A stretch of 64,000 nt of DNA from Methanofervidicoccus abyssi. Its GTDB lineage: Archaea; AGJL01; Methanococci; Methanococcales; Methanococcaceae. The DNA is taken from contig NZ_BFAX01000003.1 of the NCBI RefSeq assembly GCF_004310395.1, forward strand, positions 301,333-365,332. Direction: 5' to 3'. The notes beneath the pieces are model-generated. The model did not search any database. It saw only the letters and a list, made by a program, of their open reading frames with translations, and was not told the DNA's origin. Both the position numbers and the translations under genes were made by a program. Within the stretch, counting starts at the first letter, position 1. Every line of letters begins with the position of its first letter. Positions 8,365 to 17,233 of this stretch are shown piece by piece.

Positions 8365-8688
8365 TCACAATTTTAACCACCAAATAAAGCAATATGCAAT
8401 AGCTACTCCAATCAAAGTCAAAAATATTTTAAGCAAGATGTGCTTGAGCGGCTCTTTTCTTAATATACCTTCAACGGCAAAAGCTACAGAGATACCAACA
8501 GCCACTGCACTAAACCTTAGCGCAAAACGTGATAAATTTAAACCAATAACGTAGGAAAGTAATAGAAAAGTTAATCCAGATACCGTTCCAGCGATCAAAG
8601 CTACTAAGATTAACCCTTTTATACCAAAATTTTTTCCATTATCTTCATTCATATACCCTATTTTCTCGTCAAACTTTATATTTTTCAT
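8365..8688 (-). CDS. Small integral membrane protein, unrecognised
   Basis: 107 residues with a short charged N-terminus and three hydrophobic segments (about residues 27-48, 54-70 and 84-104), the last ending in a WW pair. No family is recognised. The ATG at 8688 has no clear ribosome binding site. The internal ATG at 8652 is preceded by AGGGTAT and may be the true start, giving 95 residues. It lies downstream of a predicted exported protein on the same strand, separated by 107 bases that contain a strong hairpin. Both sit between attC-like sites E and D, so they may be cargo of one cassette. Confidence 0.55.
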   Translation of the reverse strand: MKNIKFDEKIGYMNEDNGKNFGIKGLILVALIAGTVSGLTFLLLSYVIGLNLSRFALRFSAVAVGISVAFAVEGILRKEPLKHILLKIFLTLIGVAIAYCFIWWLKL

Positions 8689-8738
8689 GGCTTTGTTTTC
8701 TATTTTTTAGCTTTTATTTTACCACCTTCGCACTCACG

Positions 8739-8756
8739 CTCCATGAAGTCATGGAG
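8739..8756. terminator. Perfect 8-base hairpin between two minus-strand genes
   Basis: CTCCATGA, two bases, TCATGGAG is a perfect inverted repeat in otherwise gene-free sequence. It lies 40 bases after the stop of the exported-protein gene and 51 bases before the membrane-protein gene. A transcript hairpin separating the two is possible. Archaeal termination normally uses U-tracts, and none directly follows in the minus sense, so a protein-binding or recombination role is equally open. Confidence 0.3.
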
Positions 8757-8795
8757 TCCTGCCGATTATTATTCTCATCTTTATTTTCAACGCCT

Positions 8796-9623
8796 TTACC
8801 AAGCTTCTTGGACAAACACAATATCGTAACTATCTCTATCAATGTAAACGTCAACAATATGGTCTATACCAACCTCTGGCGTAGGATCGTACCAGTGAAC
8901 AACCCAGCAGTAATGATCTTTGCCGTCTACAGGTTTGCCACCGATACTAGCAACACTTCCAAAATCTTTTATCTTCCAGTGTTTATCAACTTGGTACACC
9001 ATGCCATCAGATGCCAGATATACTCTCCTAATATCGCATGTCGCATTATGGTGTATTTCGAGGTATTTTTTAACAGATGGATGTTGTTTGGAAATTTCCA
9101 CAAGTTTTTGGGCTTCATCATCAGTGTGTCCAACAGTTTTTGGGTATATCTTTTCGATTTGAATGAGTCTCTTAATCATGCATTTTTCTGATCTTGAAAC
9201 CTCAAATTTTACCCTATCTCCTATTTTCATCTTGTTGAATATTTCTCTGCTCACAAAGTATGTCAGGACTTCTCCTTTATCGATGCCGTTGATTGGGTCT
9301 TTGGAATCTAATCTTATGGAGACGAGGTATTTGATATCGAAATACTTCTTTCTCATTTCATCTTCTATTGACTTGCTAATGAAAGCATTCTTTTCTCCCT
9401 TAAAAAACTTCTCATAATCTTTGTCTTTTACTATAATCCATGATCCATTATCAGTTGGCCGATTGAGCAAGATGGTATATGATGTATCTCCTTTCACCCT
9501 CATCACTGCTTTGTGATCAACAACACCTTCGACCATAACGGGCGACATAAATTTATAAGCTAGCAAACACGCTATGATCAGCAAGAGAACAAATATAGTA
9601 AAGAGCAATTTTTTATTTATCAT
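8796..9623 (-). CDS. Predicted exported or membrane-anchored protein, unrecognised
   Basis: 275 residues. An N-terminal hydrophobic segment (residues 6-25) after a lysine pair fits an uncleaved anchor or signal peptide, placing the rest outside the membrane. The remainder is beta-rich, with conserved-looking aromatic and histidine residues near the end (YCWVVHWYDPTPE) and two central cysteines (near 169 and 204). I do not recognise the family. Start: ATG at 9623 with GGAGGTAAT just upstream, a strong ribosome binding site. It starts 62 bases after attC-like site E in the same direction. Confidence 0.65.
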   Translation of the reverse strand: MINKKLLFTIFVLLLIIACLLAYKFMSPVMVEGVVDHKAVMRVKGDTSYTILLNRPTDNGSWIIVKDKDYEKFFKGEKNAFISKSIEDEMRKKYFDIKYLVSIRLDSKDPINGIDKGEVLTYFVSREIFNKMKIGDRVKFEVSRSEKCMIKRLIQIEKIYPKTVGHTDDEAQKLVEISKQHPSVKKYLEIHHNATCDIRRVYLASDGMVYQVDKHWKIKDFGSVASIGGKPVDGKDHYCWVVHWYDPTPEVGIDHIVDVYIDRDSYDIVFVQEAW

Positions 9624-9684
9624 AATTTATTACCTCCTTATTTCTTTTAAATAATTTCTTTCTTAGGCGGGCAGAGTGAATTTT

Positions 9685-9780
9685 GGACAACGTTTTGCGG
9701 ATAAACGAAGTTTAGCCGAAGGTTCAATTTAAGACAGGTAGTAATAGCGTCCATGAGCCCGTTTATCCGCTGTTAGTTAC
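9685..9780 (-). repeat. attC-like recombination site E, with the best stem of the family
   Basis: Left outer arm GGACAACG (9685-9692), spacer TTTT, inner arm GCGGATAAACG (9697-9707) followed by AAG. A loop of about 52 bases follows, then the inner right arm CGTTTATCCGC (9760-9770, a perfect 11-base complement), one base and the outer right arm GTTAGTT (9772-9778). Outer arm pairing is partial (AAC with GTT). The asymmetric unpaired spacer (four bases on one side, one on the other) is the attC hallmark and sets the orientation to minus. In that sense it is the first site of the array. Just beyond it, genes read on the plus strand and are decayed. Confidence 0.65.
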
Positions 9781-9793
9781 CCACGATAGTGGC

Positions 9794-10002
9794 GAGGCTT
9801 ACGAAGGAAGAAACGAGTTATTTAAACAAGTACAAAATATTGAAGAAAAATTTTATGGTAAAAGACCTTTTTATCAAACTATCAACAGAGATATTTAACG
9901 ACTTATTGACAGGGGAAATTTATATCTATCGTAGATAGTGGTCTAAGATCACAAATTCTGACTTTAAGTAAAAGAGGTAAAGTTCTGTTTAATAAAATTT
10001 AA
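9794..10002 (+). pseudogene. Remnant of a winged-helix regulator gene
   Basis: Frames on the plus strand read EAYEGRNELFKQVQNIEEKF, then KRPFYQTINRDI, a stop, then RLIDRGNLYLS, and after a shift GLRSQILTLSKRGKVLF. The order resembles a winged-helix DNA-binding domain (recognition helix followed by a beta wing). A TAA and at least one frameshift interrupt it and no start codon is left. It adjoins attC-like site E, whose right arm may have replaced its 5' end. The family cannot be fixed. Confidence 0.4.
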
Positions 10003-10031
10003 AGATAATGGTGATTTGTGAATAGTGAGAA

Positions 10032-10565
10032 ATGGAAATAGAAAATCTTTTAAAAAAGTTTGAAACAAAAGATATGAATGAATGGAATAATGTTAATGCT
10101 GATTTAGTTATCACAGACCCGCCATTTGGGATAGGATTTAGCGGGAAAAATGGAAATTATCGTAGAAACGCAGAATATATTGTTGATGGTTATGTTGAAT
10201 GGAGTGTATTGTATCTGAATATGAAAAAAAGATTTAACAGTTGTTGGAAGTTATTAAGAGAAATCTAAAACCAAATGGACAAGGTTTAATATTTTCTGGA
10301 TGGAATAACAGTTATATAATCCATAATAGAATTATAAGATTCAAAGGATTAACATTAAGAGGTAAGCTATATTGGATATATAATTTTGCTCCAGCATGTA
10401 AAAAAAGACCTGCCCATAAATGTTTACGAGATTTTCTGGGTAACAAAAGGTGATAAATGGGTTTATAATACCAGATGCACAACCCATCATTACCAAAGAG
10501 GAGAACTTAATTTAACAATCCTAATTTCAAACGAGATTATACAAGGTAAAAATCTATTAACATGA
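10032..10565 (+). pseudogene. Broken DNA methyltransferase gene (DPPF motif)
   Basis: The first frame (from the ATG at 10032) gives DLVITDPPFGIGFSGK, the catalytic DPP(Y/F) motif of N6-adenine/N4-cytosine methyltransferases. The second frame (about 10235-10440) gives EVIKRNLKPNGQGLIFSG, the usual K.gG region after the active site. A third frame continues YEIFWVTKGDKWVYNTR to the TGA at 10563. At least two frameshifts separate the parts, and the whole is shorter than a normal enzyme, so it is inactive. A helper gene of a lost restriction system is the natural reading. Confidence 0.6.
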
Positions 10566-10573
10566 TGTAAAAA

Positions 10574-10945
10574 ATGAATGAAATAGATTTTGTTAAGAAG
10601 CTGGTGTTTAAAATAGCAGAAATAGGGGATAAGAAGAAGATTGTAGATTCTTCTACTTTATTTGGGCTGAACTTAATAATTCAAATCCTACTAAGTATAA
10701 CTTATTTTTTGCCCAATCTCCAAGAGAACTTAATTTCTATTAATCAAATGTTAGATTATGAAATTCATAGATGGGGCGTTCCATTATGTGTTCTATTACT
10801 TTTAGAAAAAGATTTGGGCGAAAAAGAATCGACTCAACCTTTTGTAGAATATATAGAAAGTTTTGAATCTTCTGAAATCATGAGTAGAGAATTAAAGAAT
10901 CATGAAAGTCATTTAGCCAGCATTTATTTTTTTCATAACTACTAA
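10574..10945 (+). CDS. Unrecognised 123-residue protein, possibly a truncated restriction partner
   Basis: Starts at an ATG nine bases after the stop of the broken methylase and reads in the same direction. The protein is acidic and helical with no recognised motif (FVKKLVFKIAEIGDKKKI near the start). Its position directly after a methylase remnant suggests the N-terminal part of a cognate endonuclease, but that is inference only. It ends in an AT-rich stretch and may itself be truncated. No clear ribosome binding site is visible. Confidence 0.35.
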   Translation: MNEIDFVKKLVFKIAEIGDKKKIVDSSTLFGLNLIIQILLSITYFLPNLQENLISINQMLDYEIHRWGVPLCVLLLLEKDLGEKESTQPFVEYIESFESSEIMSRELKNHESHLASIYFFHNY

Positions 10946-11050
10946 CTACATTTATAACTTCTACACTGTATTTATCAATAATAAATGAATTATATATTAA
11001 AAAACCAAAAACTAAAAAGAAATTATTCCAGTTTTTTCATTAACTCTTTT

Positions 11051-11446
11051 TTACTTAATTTTTTCCATCTCTTTTGTCATGAAGTACCCTTTAACATCAA
11101 CATCTGCAACTTTTTCAGCTGTAACAAATGCAGCTATTTTGCCTTTGCATAAGGATTGGTGTATTCCATAGATTCTATAACCTTATCCTATAATAACTGA
11201 AGGAATACCACATTTACTTAACAGCTCCCTAGCTTTCTTAGGACCTGGTGCTGCAGGATTTGGACTGATGAATACTATAAGATCAGGTTTTATATCTTCA
11301 ATCATTTTTTTAGTAACTTCCTCTACCTGTTCTACACCCATCTTAGCTCCACTTCCTAATACTCTAACGTCTATATCTTTTCTGTCTGCTCTCTCATCCA
11401 GGATTAGATCAACCAGTGGAGAAGTTCCTATATTTCCACAATTTGA
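11051..11446 (-). pseudogene. Internally deleted F420-dependent methylene-H4MPT dehydrogenase (mtd) remnant
   Basis: Minus-strand reading gives CGNIGTSPLVDLILDERAD, then SPNPAAPGPKKARELL and IPSVIIG, the conserved N-terminal third of Mtd, a central methanogenesis enzyme. A TAA follows directly. The text then resumes, after shifts, as ESMEYTNPYAKA and IAAFVTAEKVADVDVKGYF, matching the C-terminal third. The first ten or so residues and the middle of about 120 residues are missing. A functional mtd must exist elsewhere in a hydrogenotrophic methanogen, so this looks like a decayed duplicate. Codon style matches the host. Confidence 0.7.
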
Positions 11447-11691
11447 TAATGATATAATATATAGTAAAATATATCATATCTACCCTATTACAATCTGAAT
11501 ATAGTAAAAACATTCCTAAAATAATTAGAAAACACCTTCGACATTTTCTTCTAAAACCAAAGGTGATTTTAGATATAGATAATTTTTATACCTTATCTGT
11601 ATCTGTATTTAACTTATTCATCTCTATAGATCTTTTTAAATAAATGTTACGTGTATAACTATAATACACATAAAAAACACTTAGTATTCCT

Positions 11692-12799
<1,108 letters not shown>

Positions 12800-12902
12800 T
12801 AATGAAAAGGTTTCTAAGTATATAGAAAAGTTATAATCATGCACATAACAATCATAACAAAAAAATTAAAAAGAGAGTAGGGTAGAAAATAACGGTGAGA
12901 TT

Positions 12903-13139
12903 TTACTCTTTCACCTGGTTCTGATTGAAATAATCCTCTGTTATTTTATCGGAATCTTCCTGTTATTGTTTGATATAATTACTTTTATACTCTTGACTAA
13001 ACATTAATACAAAATCTATTATATCATCCTTCTTCCATCGATAAAAACTCTAAATTAATTTCATCTCATCATCATTATTAATAACAAAAAACACCTTTCT
13101 CATTTTTTCAATTCTTTCAAGTATATCTCTATTTATCAT
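12903..13139 (-). pseudogene. Possible small gene with two in-frame stops
   Basis: From an ATG at 13139 with AGTGAT upstream, one frame runs 79 codons to a TAA at 12903, interrupted by a TAG at 13050-13052 and a TAA at 12963-12965. The text looks protein-like throughout (ILERIEKMRKVFFVINN, then SFYRWKKDDIIDFVLMF). No family is recognised. Either the first 29 codons are a real micro-gene or this is a decayed gene. It lies in an otherwise empty 390-base interval. Confidence 0.3.
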
Positions 13140-13192
13140 AATATCACTTAAGATCTAGTAACTCTAATCCTTATAACATAGGTGTTTTTATC

Positions 13193-13543
13193 TTAATCCT
13201 CATCAAAAATTATAGAATAAAGCTGAGAATTGTAGCTTTTTGCTGATTTATAAGCATCATAAATGATATATACCCAAATAATAATTGCTACTAAAAGAAG
13301 AAGAACTCCTATAAGAACTATAGTTAGGAGTGATCCTAATACCATTAAAATTACTACGAGTATGAGTAATATAACTCCTTTCCCAACTTTTTCAAGATAC
13401 ATGTGCCCTGCCCCTGGTATCATTATACTCAGGTATACTGCAAGTCCAACATTCTTTCTCTTTACCTCATAATAAATAATTTTTTGTGCTTTATCCATAT
13501 CCTTTACAAACTCTTTAATCCGAATAATTTCCATTTCATCCAT
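13193..13543 (-). CDS. TM2-domain-like small membrane protein
   Basis: 116 residues from the ATG at 13543. That start is preferred to the ATG at 13555 because GGTGAT lies between them. An N-terminal helical, charged stretch leads to two hydrophobic segments. The first carries IPGAGHMYLEKVGKG, the GxGHxY-type signature of TM2 proteins, and the second is a long valine/leucine-rich helix (about residues 60-98). It is likely in the cytoplasmic membrane; its function is unknown. It stands alone, next to a TnpB remnant. The short acidic tail is unremarkable. Confidence 0.7.
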   Translation of the reverse strand: MDEMEIIRIKEFVKDMDKAQKIIYYEVKRKNVGLAVYLSIMIPGAGHMYLEKVGKGVILLILVVILMVLGSLLTIVLIGVLLLLVAIIIWVYIIYDAYKSAKSYNSQLYSIIFDED

Positions 13544-13611
13544 CTTTATCACCATGAATTATAAGATCTTTATATACTAAATAGAACATGGAATATATAA
13601 GCAATAGGGGT

Positions 13612-13990
13612 TCAGCGGTGTAGTCTTTTATAGACATACATCCGCCTTGGTGCACATCAACCTCAACTCCCTCAGGGTTCATCGGGAGTAAGTCATCGGT
13701 CTCGCACCCTTTCAGGGTAACCCCGCTCCTTCTCAGGATTGGGAGCACTATTTTCCTCTCAACCCTCCATCGAAGGAGGAAAACCCCACATCCTTAGGTA
13801 GAGGGATTTATTGAAGCGTTTAGAGTTGTCTATTTATAACCAGACCACACTTACACTCAAGAACCTACCCCTTTCGGTGTTTCATCTTCTCATAACATCT
13901 GGGGCAATTCCTGTTTTCCTTCATCGTTTTTAACCTTTCTCCTACATACTTCCCTCTGAAGTTTCACAGATATAAAACTTCTTATCATTC
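13612..13990 (-). mobile_element. Decayed C-terminal remnant of an IS200/IS605-type TnpB
   Basis: Minus-strand frames give NCPRCYEKMKHRKG, a stop, then VLECKCGLVINRQL. This is the four-cysteine zinc knuckle and following GL..NR motif at the TnpB C-terminus. After two more stops and a shift comes GVTLKGCETDDLLPMNPEG, resembling the extreme C-termini of TnpB from hyperthermophilic archaea. No TnpA, RuvC-like N-terminal part or intact end is visible. The 3' flank is GC-richer than the surroundings. It is a dead IS fragment; a surviving guide-RNA function is unlikely but cannot be excluded. Confidence 0.6.
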
Positions 13991-14033
13991 AATATCGTAA
14001 AGTTTCAACTTCCTGGATTCCCTCTGTACTCGT

Positions 14034-14786
14034 CTATTTTAAGGGACCTCTGCCCCCGCCTCGGCCGGTTTCCATTGAGCTGTTTATAATTTCTTCAAAC
14101 TCGTCCTTGGGGAGAACCTGCGGCTCGTATGTGACTCCAATCCTCTCTAGCTGGCCAACAAAGGCCCTGAGATGATTTCTTGAGCCCGCCATGAGGTTCT
14201 CGTAGACCGTTATGATATCCACCTTGTTCGTCAGAGAAATCCACTTCTGGAGATCCTCTATGTCGGTTTCCTCTATCAACGCCCCAACTTTCAGCGCGTC
14301 AACCTTACTCTTCATGCCCATCTCTATCAACTTATCGTAGAGATTCTGGAGCTTCTCGTTCTGGAACTCACCTACTCCCTCGTTCTGCGTGGGATCGGTA
14401 AGGTTGTACTTCTGAAGGAGCAACCTAACGGCCTCGACGTGGGTGCTCTCACTTTTGGCGATGTTGCTGAATATCTGGAGCCCCCACTTCTCGTAGAGCT
14501 TCGTATAAACGTCGTGCGCCAGCTTCTCCTCTTCGACCATGTAGAATAGCCCGTCCTTCTCTTCCTGCGTTAATTGGCCGGCTAGAATCGAGTCTATGTA
14601 GGTCTTAAGTTTGCTCATTCCGATGCCGCCGTTCTCGTTGACGTTCACAGGTATCTGGTCCGAGCTACCCTGGTTCTCTGTGCTTGAAATCTGAGTGCTG
14701 GTTGTTGTCCTCGTGTTTATACATCCTGCCACAAGGACGCTGAGGAACAGCGCCCCTATAAGGAACAAACCTAACAACTTTCTCAT
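14034..14786 (-). CDS. DUF2202 ferritin-like lipoprotein
   Basis: 250 residues. The N-terminus is a lipoprotein signal: two basic residues, a hydrophobic core (5-19) and the lipobox VAGC at 19-22, followed by a Ser/Thr-rich linker. The remainder is a DUF2202 four-helix domain with ferritin-like glutamates and histidines (VEEEKLAHDVYTKLYEKW, then SESTHVEAVRLLL). It is likely anchored outside the membrane, perhaps in metal binding or redox stress. The gene is strikingly GC-rich (many C/G-ending codons) compared with neighbours, and resembles Thermococcales genes in style. Together with the adjacent hisZ fragment it suggests transfer. Confidence 0.85.
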   Translation of the reverse strand: MRKLLGLFLIGALFLSVLVAGCINTRTTTSTQISSTENQGSSDQIPVNVNENGGIGMSKLKTYIDSILAGQLTQEEKDGLFYMVEEEKLAHDVYTKLYEKWGLQIFSNIAKSESTHVEAVRLLLQKYNLTDPTQNEGVGEFQNEKLQNLYDKLIEMGMKSKVDALKVGALIEETDIEDLQKWISLTNKVDIITVYENLMAGSRNHLRAFVGQLERIGVTYEPQVLPKDEFEEIINSSMETGRGGGRGPLK

Positions 14787-14964
14787 AGTTCGTTCACCTC
14801 TACATATGCAACTTTGTTATTACATATATCTTACCTTTTATAAAACCTTTCAGTTTTAGCTTCAGCATGTTTTATGTTCAACTTTCGATTTAAAACAATC
14901 ATTGTTCGAAATTTAAGTAATCGAAAATCATTTAAGCACTCGGAAATATTGAATATACCTGACA

Positions 14965-15318
14965 AAGCCCGACGTGACGAGCCAACTACTCAAAAATTAC
15001 GATATAACCCTCGGGAAGATCTACTACATCAGCGAGGTTCTCAACGGTGGCGTTGAGGGAAAATGGCAGGCCGGTGTTGAGTTCATCGGCGGAGATTCGT
15101 TCTCATGGGTGTTGAGGTTCTAAGCGTTCTAATAACAGCCCTTGAAAGCCTCGGCATCGAGGAGTTCTATATCGACATCGGAAGCCTCGAGGTCTGGAGA
15201 CTAACCACAAAGGACATTCCCGAGTTCGGAGAAACCATCTGCCGGGCACTCGAAAGGAGGAACTTCGGCCTGATAGAAGGCCTTCCAATAAACGAAGAGA
15301 AAAAAGAAGAACTCATGT
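14965..15318 (+). pseudogene. hisZ: Frameshifted hisZ (ATP phosphoribosyltransferase regulatory subunit) fragment
   Basis: The first frame reads KPDVTSQLLKNYDITLGK and ends at GVEFIGGDSF; the reading then shifts at about 15102 to VEVLSVLITALESLGIEEF and continues through YIDIGSLEVW and ALERRNFGLIEGLP. These match, in order, the HisRS-like catalytic-fold core of HisZ. The N-terminal part and the C-terminal end are missing, and a one-base shift separates the halves. It is GC-rich and codon-biased like the adjacent DUF2202 gene and unlike the host. HisZ partners HisG in histidine synthesis, so this is a broken, acquired fragment. Confidence 0.6.
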
Positions 15319-15394
15319 ATTTTCTTTATTTGGGATTCTTAAGGTTGTCCTTTAGTATAAAATAGTTTTTTTATACTTATAATTTTCAAAATTA

Positions 15395-16162
15395 CTAAAC
15401 AATATCAGGTATCACTATCTTTATACTATCTAACTCCTTAATCCTACAGATATTTCCATAAAGAGTATTCAATACGTCTTCAGTTATCACTTCATAGGGT
15501 TTCCCATTGGCGATGATTTTTCCCCTATGTAGTACTATTACTCTATCACAAAACCATAGCATATGGTTGGGATCATGGACACTTACAACAACTGATATAC
15601 CATCCTCTGTAAGTCTTTTTAAGGTATTCCATATCTTTAACTGGTTTCTAAAATCTAACGCCGAAGTTGGTTCATCTAAGACCATTACTCCAGTTTCCTG
15701 TGCCAGTGCCCTTGCCAACAGTACCAACTGTCTCTGTCCTCCACTTAACTCTGTATAAGGTCTCTCTGCAAGATGGGAGATGCCAACAACTTCCATAGCT
15801 TCTATAGCCTTGTCCATATCTATTTTTTTCGGCCCAAATATACCTCCTAAATGGGGAGTTCTTCCCATCAGCACGATCTCCTTAACTAAGTAAGGAAATG
15901 GTGGCCTATGTTCCTGTGGCACGTAGGCTATTAACTTTGCTATATTCTCTATAGACATCTTAGTTATATCTCTCCCATCTACGTATATTTTTCCTATCTT
16001 AGGTTTTAAGAATCCTATAATACACTTAAAGAGTGTAGATTTTCCTACGCCGTTAGGTCCAAATATTCCACAGAGTTCTCCCCTTCCTACTTTAAAGGAT
16101 ATATCTTCTAAGATATACCTATCTCCACTATAGGCAAAATGAAGATTTTTAATCTCTATCAT
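15395..16162 (-). CDS. Metal-chelate-type ABC transporter ATP-binding protein
   Basis: 255 residues of the FecE/BtuD family, the cytoplasmic ATPase of an iron-complex or cobamide importer. It shows Walker A GPNGVGKST near 35-43, Q-loop AYVPQEHRPP, signature LSGGQRQLVLL, Walker B VMVLDEPTSAL, and the H-loop histidine in VVSVHDPNHML. The gene starts three bases after the permease stop, so it is part of the same operon as the permease and binding protein. Substrate is inferred from family only; siderophore iron, heme or cobalamin cannot be told apart. Confidence 0.88.
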   Translation of the reverse strand: MIEIKNLHFAYSGDRYILEDISFKVGRGELCGIFGPNGVGKSTLFKCIIGFLKPKIGKIYVDGRDITKMSIENIAKLIAYVPQEHRPPFPYLVKEIVLMGRTPHLGGIFGPKKIDMDKAIEAMEVVGISHLAERPYTELSGGQRQLVLLARALAQETGVMVLDEPTSALDFRNQLKIWNTLKRLTEDGISVVVSVHDPNHMLWFCDRVIVLHRGKIIANGKPYEVITEDVLNTLYGNICRIKELDSIKIVIPDIV

Positions 16163-16165
16163 AAA

Positions 16166-17209
16166 TTACTCTCCTCCAAAGAACTGATCCTTCCTAGATC
16201 TCAAGAGGTATATAAGGTAAGGTGTTCCGAAGATAGAGGTTACAATTCCTAACGGTATCTCTCCAGTGGTGATAGTCCTGGCAATAGTATCACATAAGAT
16301 AAGAAAGATACCTCCCATAATTGCAGAAAGAGGTAGGAGAAACCGGTGATCAGGCCCTATAATAAGACGGGCTGCATGAGGGATCATTAACCCAACCCAA
16401 CCTATGATCCCTGCAACCGAGACTGATAAAGAAGTTATAAAGGTGGCGACAGTGATCAGTATAATCTTAAGCCTCTCAGTGTTAATTCCAAGGGACCGCG
16501 CTTCTTCGTCTCCTAAAGACAGTATATTTAACTTCCAGGAATAGGCCATCAGTAGAAGTATTCCAAGAGGTATAGACAGTGTAAGGGTATAGAATTGAGA
16601 CCACCCAACATGGTATAATCCTCCCATCAACCAAAATACTATTGCCTTTAACTGGGCTTCAGTGGCTATATATTGGAATATTGATACCAAGGCGTTAAAG
16701 AGAGATCCTAAGATCACACCTGCAAGTAGTAAGGTTACCAATGGTGTTTTGCCCCTTACTTTAGCTATATAGTATGCACAGAAGACAGCTACCATCCCAA
16801 AGATAAAGGCCGAGATCTGTGCTGAATAGGGAAGTGGAAATATAATAGACAGTGCAGCTCCGAAGGCTGCTCCTGAGGAGACTCCAAGTATAAAGGGACT
16901 TACCAGTGGATTTCTAAATACTCCCTGATAAGTAGCCCCAGCAGTAGCCAAGGCCATACCTATAAGCATTCCCGTCAACACCCTTGGGACTCTTATATCC
17001 CACACGATAGTGTTGTAAATTTCATTAAAAATCTCTCCACCTAAGATATGACATCTGATAACATTGAATACCTCAAATAGAGGAATCTTATAAACCCCCA
17101 TACATATGGAAAAAATTACCGTGAAAAACAGAAGAATTCCCGCTAAAATCACTATAAAAATTTTACTACTGTAGTTAAAATCGACTTTATTCATCAATAT
17201 CACCGCCAA
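16166..17209 (-). CDS. FecCD-family ABC transporter permease
   Basis: 347 residues with about ten hydrophobic segments, typical of BtuC/FecCD permeases. Family landmarks include RVPRVLTGMLIGMALATAGA in the N-terminal half, the coupling-helix region around LGDEEARSLG, and GLMIPHAARLIIGPDH near the C-terminus. It sits in the cytoplasmic membrane and moves a metal chelate passed on by the binding protein. It lies between the binding-protein gene (24-base gap) and the ATPase gene (3-base gap). It is complete, with no missing motif. Confidence 0.9.
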   Translation of the reverse strand: MAVILMNKVDFNYSSKIFIVILAGILLFFTVIFSICMGVYKIPLFEVFNVIRCHILGGEIFNEIYNTIVWDIRVPRVLTGMLIGMALATAGATYQGVFRNPLVSPFILGVSSGAAFGAALSIIFPLPYSAQISAFIFGMVAVFCAYYIAKVRGKTPLVTLLLAGVILGSLFNALVSIFQYIATEAQLKAIVFWLMGGLYHVGWSQFYTLTLSIPLGILLLMAYSWKLNILSLGDEEARSLGINTERLKIILITVATFITSLSVSVAGIIGWVGLMIPHAARLIIGPDHRFLLPLSAIMGGIFLILCDTIARTITTGEIPLGIVTSIFGTPYLIYLLRSRKDQFFGGE

Positions 17210-17233
17210 AAAAATTTATAAAAAAATAGAAGA

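Noticed and set aside
3034-10000. An integron integrase gene for the attC-like array
   Set aside because: No tyrosine recombinase motifs occur in any frame of the window; the array is called integrase-less on present evidence.
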